From Chryseobacterium gleum (lineage in GTDB: Bacteria; Bacteroidota; Bacteroidia; Flavobacteriales_D; Sanyastnellaceae), in the NCBI GenBank assembly GCA_945874695.1, contig CAMCHP010000017.1:1-45365 (forward strand): 45,365 nt of DNA, read 5' to 3'. Each line of letters begins with the position of its first letter. Within the stretch, counting starts at the first letter, position 1. The notes beneath the pieces are model-generated. The model did not search any database. It was given only the letters and a program-made list of their open reading frames with translations, and was not told the origin of the DNA. This document shows, in pieces, positions 23,792 to 32,356 of the stretch. A program made the translations under genes and the position numbers.

Positions 23792-24524
23792 AGTTGTATG
23801 TTAGTTTTTGAAGTACGCCTTTATGTAAAATCGGAATTGTGTTCACCGTATTGGGCTGCAAGCAATACTTCACATCTTCGTTCAGGTTCAATTTGCGCAG
23901 GCGACGGCGATGCGACGATGCACGTAAAAAGCTAAACATATTATCTCTGGCCGACCGATAAATAAATTTGGCGGCTACCGTTGAATCTTCTTCGGCCTTG
24001 AACATGCGCGACTCAATCAGCTGATCGGCAATAGCTCCAGCACATATGGTGTCTTCTAAGTTAAACTTCTCTTTCCAACCTGAACCCAATAGCAGTACGT
24101 CTTTGTGCTGCTCAATGAGCCAGTGGCACAAAATATCGAGGTTGACCAATGCACCAATTACCACTACAGGCATTTCAGAAGCCTTGCTGATCGCATAAGT
24201 GCCGTTGGTCGTGGTGAGCACAACGGTTTGACCTTTGAGTGCCGGATTCATGTACGCTAAGGGAGAATTACCCAACTCGTACCCTTCTACGATTTCGCCA
24301 TTGCGCTCTGCTGCTGCAATGTAACCTTTCGCACGATAGGCGTCGGCCTCTTCGAGTGTAGCTACAGGTATTATTTCTTTCACGCCGTACTCGAGTGCAG
24401 TGCAAATCGCAGTGGTAGCGCGAAGCACATCAATAACAACGCAAATTTCGAAATCAGATTTATACAATTCGAATTGGCGAGGTGAAAAGCACACCTCTAC
24501 ACGCTTGCGGTTTTCTAGACTCAT
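23775..24524 (-). CDS. comB: 2-phosphosulfolactate phosphatase family protein
   Basis: A 249-residue ComB-family protein. Known ComB removes phosphate from 2-phosphosulfolactate on the way to sulfolactate. Family blocks are all present: VVIDVLRATTAI (29-40), AAERNG and ELGNSPLAY, TTTNGTYAI, and CAGAIADQL. Methanogens use the enzyme for coenzyme M, which this organism cannot be making. In Bacteroidetes it may instead serve sulfonate supply, for example cysteate for capnine-type sulfonolipids, which is an inference. Start overlaps the gcvT stop by 4 nt (ATGA) and the stop overlaps the phospholipase-like start by 17 nt. Confidence 0.88.
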   Translation of the reverse strand: MSLENRKRVEVCFSPRQFELYKSDFEICVVIDVLRATTAICTALEYGVKEIIPVATLEEADAYRAKGYIAAAERNGEIVEGYELGNSPLAYMNPALKGQTVVLTTTNGTYAISKASEMPVVVIGALVNLDILCHWLIEQHKDVLLLGSGWKEKFNLEDTICAGAIADQLIESRMFKAEEDSTVAAKFIYRSARDNMFSFLRASSHRRRLRKLNLNEDVKYCLQPNTVNTIPILHKGVLQKLTYNYEPVV

Positions 24525-25633
24525 TTCGCACTGGCTTTGTAGAATGGCAGGGCAACCACTTTTGCTGCTAGATTCTTCCCACGTACGTTCAAATAGATGG
24601 TGCTGTCGAGTGCGCTGAACTCAGTTTTTACATAGCCCAAGCCAATGGCCTTGCCGGTTGAAGGAGACATGGTACCAGAGGTTACCTTTCCGATGATGTT
24701 GTCTTGCGCATCGCGCAGTTCGTAATCGTGGCGAGGTATGCCGCGGTCAATTAATTCAAAGGCAACCAATTTTCGACTAAGGCCGTTCTTCTTTTGTTCT
24801 TCGAGCACACTGCGGTCAATGAAATCTTTGGTGAATTTGGTAATCCAGCCTAAACCAGCCTCAATAGGTGAGGTGCTGTCGTCAATGTCGTTGCCGTACA
24901 AGCAAAAGCCCATTTCTAAACGCAAGGTGTCGCGTGCAGCCAAACCAGCAGGCTGAATGCCAAAGGGCTTGCCGGCTTCCATCACGGCATGCCAAACTTT
25001 TTCCGCTTGTCCAACAGGAATGTACAATTCAAATCCACCTGCACCAGTATAACCGGTCGCCGAAACAATCATGTTATCAACCCCCGCAAATGAGCCCATT
25101 TCAAAGGTGTAATAGGTCATAGCTGCCAAGTCGATCGTTGTCAATGCTTGCATCGCTTGGGCCGCAAGCGGACCTTGCACAGCGAGCAGTGAATAGCTGT
25201 CGCTTAAGTTCTCAACCTGTGCGTCAAAGCGGTTGTTCGCAGCAATCCACCCGAAATCTTTTTCAATGTTCGAGGCGTTCACCACTAAGAAGTAGCGGTC
25301 GGCTGCCATGCGGTAAACCAATAAATCGTCAACGATACCGCCTTTGCCATTGGGAAAACAAGAATACTGCACTTTACCATCAACCAATTTACTAACGTCG
25401 TTTGAGGTAATCCATTGCAGCAAATCCAATGCTTGGGGGCCAGTTACCAAGAATTCTCCCATGTGCGAAACATCAAAAACACCAAGTTTCTCACGTACAC
25501 AAACGTGCTCGTCAATTAGCCCGGTATACTGCAACGGCATTTCATACCCTGCAAAAGGAACAATCTTCGCACCAGCGGCAACATGTGTGCCATGAAGTTC
25601 TACACGTTTCAATAAGGTATCGGCGTTGGCCAT
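24521..25633 (-). CDS. gcvT: glycine cleavage system T protein (aminomethyltransferase)
   Basis: Transfers the methylene group from the aminomethyl-lipoyl H protein to tetrahydrofolate, releasing ammonia. The 370-residue length and blocks are standard: VPFAGYEMPLQY, FDVSHMGEF, YSCFPNGKGGIVDDLLVYR, VSATGYTGAGGFELY (folate-binding region) and AARDTLRLEMGFCLYGND. gcvH and gcvP are not in the window. Start ATG 25633; a TACATTTG box lies 27 nt upstream inside the end of the preceding gene, so gcvT may have its own promoter. Coupled to comB downstream by a 4-nt overlap. Confidence 0.96.
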   Translation of the reverse strand: MANADTLLKRVELHGTHVAAGAKIVPFAGYEMPLQYTGLIDEHVCVREKLGVFDVSHMGEFLVTGPQALDLLQWITSNDVSKLVDGKVQYSCFPNGKGGIVDDLLVYRMAADRYFLVVNASNIEKDFGWIAANNRFDAQVENLSDSYSLLAVQGPLAAQAMQALTTIDLAAMTYYTFEMGSFAGVDNMIVSATGYTGAGGFELYIPVGQAEKVWHAVMEAGKPFGIQPAGLAARDTLRLEMGFCLYGNDIDDSTSPIEAGLGWITKFTKDFIDRSVLEEQKKNGLSRKLVAFELIDRGIPRHDYELRDAQDNIIGKVTSGTMSPSTGKAIGLGYVKTEFSALDSTIYLNVRGKNLAAKVVALPFYKASAK

Positions 25634-25650
25634 GGTTTTGCGTTTTAAAC

Positions 25651-26727
25651 TTAATCGAGCAAATGTAGGAAATTGCGCTCTTGTGACCTGACTGAGTAAC
25701 GATCAATGATTTTTTGTCGGCACGTTGAGGCCATCTTTTTTCGCAATTCATGATCGCTTAACAACAAGGTGATGTTGCGTTGCCAATCGCTGTCTTCATG
25801 GCACAATAATCCATTTACCTGATCCTCTACGATTTGACTGTTTACACCCACTTTTGAAGCAACTGGTACAATGCCCAAGGCCATGTATTGAATGAGCTTC
25901 AGCCCGCACTTGCCCTCTGCCCAAGCTTCGTTCGGCAGTGGCATTAATCCGATGTGCATTTGCAAGAGGTCATCTTCTTCCTGCGCAGCACTCCAGCGTA
26001 TAAAATGCAAGTCGGGAAACTCAAATTGAGGCGCAATATCACTGATTACCACCAGACGAAAGGGCTGAATCGTATGCACTGCCCGCAATTGAGGAATGAT
26101 TGCTTCGAGGTAGTGCAGGGTCGAGTGTGAACCCGTCCATCCGACCGAAGGGAGCAAAACATCTTGCGCTTGTTCACGCCGATGCCCTATCGTTGTGTCT
26201 ACAACGGTTGGAAGATAATATGTGCTTTTGTTGAACTGTTGCGCAAATTGAAGCAAATAAGCATTTCCAGCTGCATTTTTGTAGCTGTAGCGCATCAGAA
26301 AAAGACTGTTCTTGTAAGGTTTTAAGAAAGAGAATAAGCGGTTGCTCTGCGAAACGTTCGGCATCCAAATGGCATCATCAAACTCAAAAATGACTTTCTT
26401 GCGCCACACGCGCAGCAAAAGCCATGCGTAGATCGGAAAACCTAGCGGTGCAGTTTCCCTGTGAATCCAAACCCGGTCGTAGCGGTGCATGGTGAACAGC
26501 AACAAGTAACGTTGTGTAAATCCACGGACAAACCCGAGGGCTTTTTGAAAGTAGTTCCCGGGCAAGTACAAAATCGACCACGTTCGATCGTCAAGAAAAG
26601 GTGCCAAAGTCACATCATGCCCTTGTGCCTTCAAGTGCGGGATGAAGTGTTCAATGCGAAAACGCTGACTCGGAGCCTTTCCCGGAGGATAGGGCAGCAA
26701 CAGCAATATCCGCATGGCGGCTTTCAT
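25651..26727 (-). CDS. glycosyltransferase, family 4-like
   Basis: A 358-residue cytoplasmic GT-B glycosyltransferase. The N-terminus begins with the Rossmann strand MRILLLLPYPPGKAPSQRFR. The C-terminal donor domain shows WTGSHSTLHYL and EAWAEGKCGLKLIQYMALG, a variant of the E-x7-E nucleotide-sugar motif, then GIVPVAS. Acceptor and sugar are unknown; envelope polysaccharide or glycolipid synthesis is likely. Its ATG shares a base with the stop of the upstream peptidase gene (TAATG), indicating translational coupling. Confidence 0.82.
   Translation of the reverse strand: MKAAMRILLLLPYPPGKAPSQRFRIEHFIPHLKAQGHDVTLAPFLDDRTWSILYLPGNYFQKALGFVRGFTQRYLLLFTMHRYDRVWIHRETAPLGFPIYAWLLLRVWRKKVIFEFDDAIWMPNVSQSNRLFSFLKPYKNSLFLMRYSYKNAAGNAYLLQFAQQFNKSTYYLPTVVDTTIGHRREQAQDVLLPSVGWTGSHSTLHYLEAIIPQLRAVHTIQPFRLVVISDIAPQFEFPDLHFIRWSAAQEEDDLLQMHIGLMPLPNEAWAEGKCGLKLIQYMALGIVPVASKVGVNSQIVEDQVNGLLCHEDSDWQRNITLLLSDHELRKKMASTCRQKIIDRYSVRSQERNFLHLLD
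25660..25667 (-). promoter_or_regulatory. -7 promoter box of gcvT
   Basis: Minus strand TACATTTG, an exact TAnnTTTG match 27 nt before the gcvT ATG and inside the 3' end of the glycosyltransferase gene. No clear -33 TTG. Confidence 0.4.
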
Positions 26728-28880
26728 TAGATGCGATCCATAATGTAACCAATCACATTCTTCATGAGGTGCACGCGATCTTTGCCACGTACATTGTGTG
26801 CATGCCGCGGATAAGCAAAGAAATCGACCTGTACACCTTTCTGAATGCAGGCTGTTAAAAATGCCATGTTGTGTTGAATCACCACGACGTCGTCATCGGT
26901 GCCATGAATCATGAGCAATTCACCTTGCAGTTGGTCAACGTAATTGGTCAATTTTGCCTTTTCAAATCCTTGCGGATTGCTCTGTGGGTCATCCATGTAG
27001 CGTTCGGTGTACATGACTTCGTAAAAGCTCCAGTCGATCACGGGGCCACCGGCGACCCCCACTTTGAACACTTCTGGGTGGCGAAGCATAAGAGAGGTCG
27101 TCATAAATCCGCCGTAGCTCCAGCCGTGCACGGCCATGCGGTTGGCGTCAACGTAGGGTAAACTTTTGAGGTACTCCACGCCGTCGAGTTGATCTTGCAT
27201 TTCAAGGTCTCCGAGTTGCCTAAAAATGGCTTGTTCGAAGTCTTTGCCGCGGTTGGCAGAACCTCTTCCATCAACCGTGAAAACAATGAAACCGTCACCA
27301 GCCAGGCTGTGCATCCACAACGGGGCGCCGCCCAGGTAGCTGTTGGTTACAAGTTGCACGTGTGGCCCATTGTACACATACACCAAAACGGGGTAACGCT
27401 TATTTTTCTCCATTTTTGGAGGTGTGATTACACGGCACCACAAGTCGGTTCCGTCTTTGGCCTTGATCGTTTTTACTTCGGTTTTGCCAATGGTACGGGC
27501 TGCAAGCGGATCGTCGCTGTTCAAAACTACCCGCTCAATTTTCCCGTTCACTTGCAGCACTTCTGCGCGATTGGGTACCGTGAGCGACGACCATTGATCA
27601 AGCAGCCGGTTACCGTCAGATGAGAGCTGAACACGGTGCGTACCCGGTTGGCGTGTGATTTGACTGCTTGTAAAGTCGTTCAAATTCACCTTGAATGCAT
27701 GGTGCTCGGTTGCATTTGGCCCTGTGCCAGTGACCACGACGTAGGTGTTCTTGGCGTCGAAACCGAGCAAAGCGTCGAGGGGGAAGGCGAAGTTCGTTTT
27801 CCCAACCAACTTGCCATCCGGATTGTAGCAATACAGGTTATTGAAACCCTCACGTTCTGAGAACCACAAAAAACGGCCGCTGCCATCGGGAATAAAATGC
27901 GGCGCTTGCTCGGGTTCAATGTACTTGTCATCGGTCTCCGTGAACAAAATGCGCTCCTGTTCACCGGTGATGGCGTTGAATCGAATCAATTGTGAGGTGC
28001 GCTGATCGCGACTTACAATGGCCGCCAAAAGCGCTGCATCATCGGGTGTCCAAGTCACATTCGTGATGTAATAACTGTCATCACGCACGCCATTGTTCAC
28101 GCGCAAATAGGTGGTTTTTCCCGACGCAATGTGGTAAACACCCAATGCAGCATGTTCGCTGGCCTGGCCGGCCATCGGGTAACGAATGGGGGTGTGGGCG
28201 GCAGGCGTTTGACTGTAATCAACAAGGGGGTAGTTGGTGACATTGCGCTCATCTTTTTCATAAAATGCGATGGAAGCGCCGCTATTTGACCAGAAAATCC
28301 CATTGCTGATTCCAAATTCGTTGCGTGCAATCGACTGGCCTGCGACAACGCCAGCGGGCAAATCAGTAATCTGGATGCTGCGGTCGCCCAAATTGACGAA
28401 TAAATTATTTGCACGCGTATACGCCACTTGATTACCTAAGGGCGCAAGCGTTGCATTGTCTTCTTGCGCGCCAGAAATTTCCCGGGCGGCTGACTTTCGT
28501 TTGAAATCATAGGTGTAGAAAAAGTCGCCACTCGCAAATCGAAATTTACCCGGTGAAAGCCATTCGATCCCAGGAAAGCGCTTCATTTCAAGTTGGCTCT
28601 GCGCGTTAAGCACCGCTAAGGGCAAGCTTAAGATTTCTTTCCCACTGCGATCGTGTGCGCGCAAGGTGTCGTTTTTCACGTGCGACCAAGCGTCGCCGCC
28701 TTCCACCCACATCCATTGGTTGACACGTTCAGGCGCAAATTGAGCGAATTGTCCTAAAACAGATTCTTCGATGTTCAGTTTTTGCCCATCCGCCCGTTCA
28801 GGGCGAGAAAAAAAGAACAGTGAAAAGGCAAGCACCAAAAACAAGGAGCCTGCAGGGCGTAAAGTTGAAGTTTGCATCAT
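26727..28880 (-). CDS. second secreted S9B dipeptidyl-peptidase-IV-like protease
   Basis: 717 residues. A signal peptide (MMQTSTLRPAGSLFLVLAFSLFFF) is followed by a DPPIV_N beta-propeller and the S9 hydrolase domain. The triad is Ser588 in GWSYGG, the Asp cluster in HGTDDDVV, and His695 or His693 in RHAHNV. The propeller clamp differs from its paralogue (8033-10231): the EExFG-type segment is AGQSIARNEFGI, with no Glu-Glu pair, so N-terminal dipeptide recognition may differ. Start ATG 28880 (or 28877) lies 17 nt after a TATATTTG box; the 42 upstream in-frame codons include that box and a palindromic repeat and are rejected. A palindrome also sits at the signal peptide end (28787-28808). Confidence 0.92.
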   Translation of the reverse strand: MMQTSTLRPAGSLFLVLAFSLFFFSRPERADGQKLNIEESVLGQFAQFAPERVNQWMWVEGGDAWSHVKNDTLRAHDRSGKEILSLPLAVLNAQSQLEMKRFPGIEWLSPGKFRFASGDFFYTYDFKRKSAAREISGAQEDNATLAPLGNQVAYTRANNLFVNLGDRSIQITDLPAGVVAGQSIARNEFGISNGIFWSNSGASIAFYEKDERNVTNYPLVDYSQTPAAHTPIRYPMAGQASEHAALGVYHIASGKTTYLRVNNGVRDDSYYITNVTWTPDDAALLAAIVSRDQRTSQLIRFNAITGEQERILFTETDDKYIEPEQAPHFIPDGSGRFLWFSEREGFNNLYCYNPDGKLVGKTNFAFPLDALLGFDAKNTYVVVTGTGPNATEHHAFKVNLNDFTSSQITRQPGTHRVQLSSDGNRLLDQWSSLTVPNRAEVLQVNGKIERVVLNSDDPLAARTIGKTEVKTIKAKDGTDLWCRVITPPKMEKNKRYPVLVYVYNGPHVQLVTNSYLGGAPLWMHSLAGDGFIVFTVDGRGSANRGKDFEQAIFRQLGDLEMQDQLDGVEYLKSLPYVDANRMAVHGWSYGGFMTTSLMLRHPEVFKVGVAGGPVIDWSFYEVMYTERYMDDPQSNPQGFEKAKLTNYVDQLQGELLMIHGTDDDVVVIQHNMAFLTACIQKGVQVDFFAYPRHAHNVRGKDRVHLMKNVIGYIMDRI
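28787..28808 (+). repeat. dispersed palindrome at signal peptide end
   Basis: CATC, CGCCC, loop GTTCA, GGGCG, AGAA. On the coding (minus) strand it reads SRPERADG, right after the signal peptide hydrophobic core of the second peptidase. Confidence 0.7.
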
Positions 28881-28896
28881 CGTATTTCGTGAGTGC

Positions 28897-28904
28897 CAAA
28901 TATA
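28897..28904 (-). promoter_or_regulatory. -7 promoter box of the second peptidase
   Basis: Minus strand TATATTTG, exact match, 17 nt before the ATG. A palindromic repeat copy occupies the region where the -33 element would be. Confidence 0.55.
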
Positions 28905-28923
28905 GTATTTCGGGGCATTATGG

Positions 28924-28945
28924 TTTCGGCCTAAACGGCCGGATG
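28924..28945 (-). repeat. dispersed palindrome in promoter spacer
   Basis: Minus strand: CATC, CGGCC, loop GTTTA, GGCCG, AAA. Intergenic, between the second peptidase and the carboxylase gene. One loop base longer than the copy at 17981-18001. Confidence 0.75.
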
Positions 28946-29035
28946 GGCACATCAGCACTTTCACGTAACAATCATTGATCGGCATGCACATCAGCTCCCT
29001 GTTCATTTCGTAACTTTCGGCACCAAAGGAAGATT

Positions 29036-30688
29036 ATGACCACGAAAGACGAAAAAGCTGAACTCGAATTCAATAAAAACGATGACCACATGCGCCTGCT
29101 GCTTTCAGATTTGCGCAGGAATTTTGCTAAAGTGGCCAAAGGGGGAGGTGATTCCAAAATCGAGAAAGAGCATAGCCGTGGGAAACTGACCGCCCGTGAG
29201 CGCATCGCGTACTTGCTAGATGCCGACGCGCCGTCGATTGAAATTGGTGCTTTTGCGGCCCATGACATGTACAAAGAACATGGCGGTTGTCCGTCTGCGG
29301 GGGTTGTTGTGGTGATTGGGTACATCCGTAAACGGCAATGCATCGTGGTTGCAAACGACGCTACTGTGAAAGCAGGTGCTTGGTTTCCGATGACTGCCAA
29401 AAAGAACTTGCGTGCGCAGGAAATCGCCATGGAGAACCGCTTGCCGATCATCTACTTGGTCGACAGTGCGGGCGTATTCTTGCCAATGCAAGATGAAATT
29501 TTCCCTGACAAAGAGCATTTCGGTCGAATCTTCAGGAACAACGCAATTATGTCGTCGCGCAACATCCCTCAAATTTCGGCCATCATGGGTTCGTGTGTCG
29601 CGGGTGGGGCATACCTGCCAATCATGAGTGATGAAGCGCTCATCGTGAACAAAACAGGAACCATATTTTTGGCAGGCTCATACCTTGTGAAGGCCGCCAT
29701 CGGCGAAGACATCGACAATGAAACACTCGGAGGTGCGACTACCCATTGCGAAATTTCGGGGGTAACCGATTACAAAGCTGAGAACGACCACGACGCGCTC
29801 GATACCATCAAAGATCTAGTCGACAAAATCGGCCGCATCAATCAAGATGCTGGTTTCAGTCGCATTGAGGCTGTTGAGCCGCTAATTGATCAGAAAAACC
29901 TCTATGGTATTTTGCCAGCTGATCGCAGCAAACCATACGATACAAAAACACTCATTCGTGGAATGGTTGACGGGGGTGATTTCACCGAATACAAGGCTGA
30001 CATTGGCAAAACAATCGTATGTGCTTATGCGCGCATTGACGGTTGGAGCGTAGGGATTGTAGCCAACCAACGCGAACTTGTGAAATCAAAGAAAGATGGC
30101 ATGCAGTTCGGAGGGGTAATCTACAGCGACAGCGCCGATAAGGCAGCTCGGTTTATTATGAACTGCAACCAAAAGAACATCCCCTTGGTTTTTGTTCAAG
30201 ATGTTACGGGCTTCATGGTTGGTAGCCGCTCTGAACACGGGGGTATTATTAAAGACGGCGCGAAAATGGTGAATGCCATGAGTAACAGTGTTGTTCCGAA
30301 ATTCACCATCATTGTAGGAAATAGCTATGGTGCAGGCAATTATGCCATGTGCGGCAAAGCATATGATCCGCGATTGATCGTGGCATGGCCAACCGCTGAA
30401 CTGGCAGTGATGGGGGGGGCTCAAGCGGCCAAAGTGCTTTTGCAAATTGAGGTTGCTTCGCTCAAGGCGAAAGGGGAAGAAATTACACCCGAGCGCGAGA
30501 AAGAGCTCTTTGATCGCATCAAAGCACGTTATGACGCTCAAGTGTCGCCCTATTATGCGGCATCGCGACTTTGGGTTGATGCGATTATTGATCCGGCTGA
30601 TACGCGCCGTTGGATTTCAATGGGCATCGAAGCGGCAAGTGGCGCGCCGGCTGAACGTCCGTACAATGTGGGCGTTTTACAAACGTGA
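29036..30688 (+). CDS. acyl-CoA carboxylase beta (carboxyltransferase) subunit
   Basis: A 550-residue carboxyltransferase of biotin-dependent acyl-CoA carboxylases. It moves the carboxyl group from carboxybiotin to an acyl-CoA. Two crotonase-like halves are visible: the N-half with KLTARERIAYLLD, VVVANDATVKAGAW-like segments and GSCVAGGAYLP, and the C-half with VFVQDVTGFMVG and GNSYGAGNYAMCG. The stretch LVDSAGVFLPMQDEIFPDKE is closest in my memory to 3-methylcrotonyl-CoA carboxylase beta (leucine breakdown), though propionyl-CoA cannot be excluded. No biotin carboxylase/carrier alpha subunit adjoins it. Start ATG 29036 follows a near-consensus TAACTTTC. Confidence 0.92.
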   Translation: MTTKDEKAELEFNKNDDHMRLLLSDLRRNFAKVAKGGGDSKIEKEHSRGKLTARERIAYLLDADAPSIEIGAFAAHDMYKEHGGCPSAGVVVVIGYIRKRQCIVVANDATVKAGAWFPMTAKKNLRAQEIAMENRLPIIYLVDSAGVFLPMQDEIFPDKEHFGRIFRNNAIMSSRNIPQISAIMGSCVAGGAYLPIMSDEALIVNKTGTIFLAGSYLVKAAIGEDIDNETLGGATTHCEISGVTDYKAENDHDALDTIKDLVDKIGRINQDAGFSRIEAVEPLIDQKNLYGILPADRSKPYDTKTLIRGMVDGGDFTEYKADIGKTIVCAYARIDGWSVGIVANQRELVKSKKDGMQFGGVIYSDSADKAARFIMNCNQKNIPLVFVQDVTGFMVGSRSEHGGIIKDGAKMVNAMSNSVVPKFTIIVGNSYGAGNYAMCGKAYDPRLIVAWPTAELAVMGGAQAAKVLLQIEVASLKAKGEEITPEREKELFDRIKARYDAQVSPYYAASRLWVDAIIDPADTRRWISMGIEAASGAPAERPYNVGVLQT

Positions 30689-30749
30689 ACCCCAGCAAAT
30701 AGCAGATTCAATTTACATTAAGCCAACATGGCATTCAATTTGCTCAGGT

Positions 30750-30757
30750 TATCTTTG
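30750..30757 (+). promoter_or_regulatory. -7 promoter box of the HEAT-like gene
   Basis: TATCTTTG, exact match, 17 nt before the ATG at 30775. It suggests that the HEAT/AlbA_2 pair is transcribed separately from the carboxylase. Confidence 0.5.
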
Positions 30758-30774
30758 GGCCATAAATTTTCGAT

Positions 30775-31305
30775 ATGGAAGGAAGTGCAGCGAAGAAGCA
30801 GCTCTTGAAAGACTTAGAAGCAAGCGAGGAGAAAACAGTGCTGAAGGCGCTAGATAAGTTGGCTCAAACGGGTGATGGTGACATGGTATTGCCCTTGCTT
30901 GTTCTTTACAGAGATACGAACTCAGAGCTCGCGAAAGCGAAAGCTTCCGAGATGCTCACGAGCTTAAAGGTTAGTGTTGCCGAAGACGTGTTGATTGAAG
31001 CTTTGGAAGGAGATGATTTTATCGCCCTTCGGGCGGATATCCTATCTTTCATCTGGAATAGCGGTTTTCAACCCAACGACGCAGTGGATACAATTACGAA
31101 AGTAGCATTGTCGGGCGATTTCATGACGGGGGTTGAAGGATTGACTGTACTGGAAAGCTTAGGTGGTCCACTTGATGAAGAGAGCTTATACCAAGCATTG
31201 ATTGAGGTACGCAAGTTTTTAGAGGCTCATAAAGAGCATGGACATGACTTGTATGAACTCGCGCTTCGTATCTTCGAAGTTTTAGCCGGGCACGAAAAAG
31301 ATTAA
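30775..31305 (+). CDS. HEAT-repeat-like helical protein
   Basis: A 176-residue, entirely helical, acidic cytoplasmic protein. Repeating pairs of amphipathic helices (for example VLKALDKLAQTGDGDMVLPLL, then SELAKAKASEMLTSL, then DDFIALRADILSFIWNSG) are typical of HEAT/armadillo arrays of about four to five units. Such proteins bind partners rather than catalyse. The next gene, with an AlbA_2/Schlafen-like domain, follows after 32 nt and is probably cotranscribed, which makes it the natural partner candidate. A weak palindrome copy lies at 31021-31040. Confidence 0.65.
   Translation: MEGSAAKKQLLKDLEASEEKTVLKALDKLAQTGDGDMVLPLLVLYRDTNSELAKAKASEMLTSLKVSVAEDVLIEALEGDDFIALRADILSFIWNSGFQPNDAVDTITKVALSGDFMTGVEGLTVLESLGGPLDEESLYQALIEVRKFLEAHKEHGHDLYELALRIFEVLAGHEKD
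31021..31040 (-). repeat. possible dispersed palindrome in HEAT-like gene
   Basis: Minus strand: TATC, CGCCC, loop GAA, GGGCG, ATAAAA. The full 5-bp stem is present, but the left flank is TATC rather than CATC. It reads ALRAD on the coding strand, as does the copy at 21601. Confidence 0.4.
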
Positions 31306-31337
31306 GAACTGCAACAGCAGGTAAAATCAACGTACGC

Positions 31338-32294
31338 ATGAAAGCAAGCATCCACATTGAGTACCCGCTGAAGGTTAAAAAGTATACCAAAGCTCACCTC
31401 GATTATTTGATTCGTTCACAAGCAGAAGAATCTGTGCATATCGAGTTTAAGTCAGGTGAAGCGCTTGGCAGTTCTGACAGCAAGAAGAAAGAAATAAGTA
31501 AAGATGTCAGCAGCATGGCAAATGCTGACGGGGGCATCATCATTTACGGATTGCGCGAACAAGAAAACAAGGCTTCAGGCTACGCATTCGTTGATGGCAA
31601 TCAGTACTCCAAAGAATGGCTTGAACAGGTCATTAATTCAAAGATCAAGCGACGCATTCCCGACCTCATGATCGATGTCGTGCGTGTACAGAACAAGATC
31701 AGCCAAAGCGTGTACATAGTCAGAATTCCGCGATCGCCAGAAGCACCGCACATGGCCACTGACGGGAGGTATTACAAGCGTTTCAACTTTGAATCGGTTC
31801 AAATGGCCGAGTATGAAGTGCGCGATCTTTTCAACCGGGTCAGCAATACGCAGTTGAAGCTTCTACCCGTGGAGTTTAGAGGTGAGGTGCTGCAAGCAGA
31901 AAATGAGCAGGTGCAGACCTATCGGCTTCACCTGGTGCTCGATGTGCAAAATGTGAGTCGCACCATTGAAACGGTGTACAAAACGATTTTACAATTTCCA
32001 TACGCGGTGTACATGAACAGCCTCGAAGGTCAAGGGATTGGCCGTTATTTCCGCAAAGAGCGCAGGGGCAAGGCAGTTTTGAATATTCCCGGGTTAACGC
32101 CATTGTTTCCCTCAGAAGTGAATACACTTGCGAATTTTTACCTCGACATCCGCAAAGAGCACCTGCATGAATTGAGCTTGAATCCTTTGAAGATCAGATT
32201 CTACTACTCCAATGGCATATACGAGTTGGAGTATTACCTCGATACGAAGATCAAGGTCAAAGGAAAGCAACTCCACGAGAAGGATTTCATGTAA
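31338..32294 (+). CDS. AlbA_2 (Schlafen-like) domain protein
   Basis: A 318-residue cytoplasmic protein. Residues about 25-150 form an AlbA_2 domain: SVHIEFKSGE, then KEISKDVSSMANADGGIIIYG, the conserved N-A-x-G-G-x-I-x-x-G block, and RIPRSPEAPHMATDGRYYKR. This domain is found in Schlafen proteins and in putative transcription regulators, and binds nucleic acid or nucleotide. The C-terminal half (150-318) is a beta-rich domain I do not recognise. It has been proposed to act in nucleic-acid sensing or cleavage in other systems; nothing in the neighbourhood shows a defence island. It follows the HEAT-like gene closely and ends before a shared terminator. Confidence 0.8.
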   Translation: MKASIHIEYPLKVKKYTKAHLDYLIRSQAEESVHIEFKSGEALGSSDSKKKEISKDVSSMANADGGIIIYGLREQENKASGYAFVDGNQYSKEWLEQVINSKIKRRIPDLMIDVVRVQNKISQSVYIVRIPRSPEAPHMATDGRYYKRFNFESVQMAEYEVRDLFNRVSNTQLKLLPVEFRGEVLQAENEQVQTYRLHLVLDVQNVSRTIETVYKTILQFPYAVYMNSLEGQGIGRYFRKERRGKAVLNIPGLTPLFPSEVNTLANFYLDIRKEHLHELSLNPLKIRFYYSNGIYELEYYLDTKIKVKGKQLHEKDFM

Positions 32295-32298
32295 CACA

Positions 32299-32336
32299 AA
32301 AACTCGCAGCACCCTGAGGCACTGCGAGTTTTATTG
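32299..32336. terminator. bidirectional terminator
   Basis: An 11-bp stem AAAACTCGCAG/CTGCGAGTTTT with a 12-nt loop. Plus strand ends TTTTATTG after the AlbA_2 gene; minus strand ends TTTTGTGTT after the T9SS cargo gene. Confidence 0.88.
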
Positions 32337-32356
32337 TTAGGTTAAGCAGAGGACGA

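Noticed and set aside
28881-29006. 42-codon N-terminal extension of the second peptidase
   Set aside because: It spans a promoter box and a palindromic repeat and would place the signal peptide internally.
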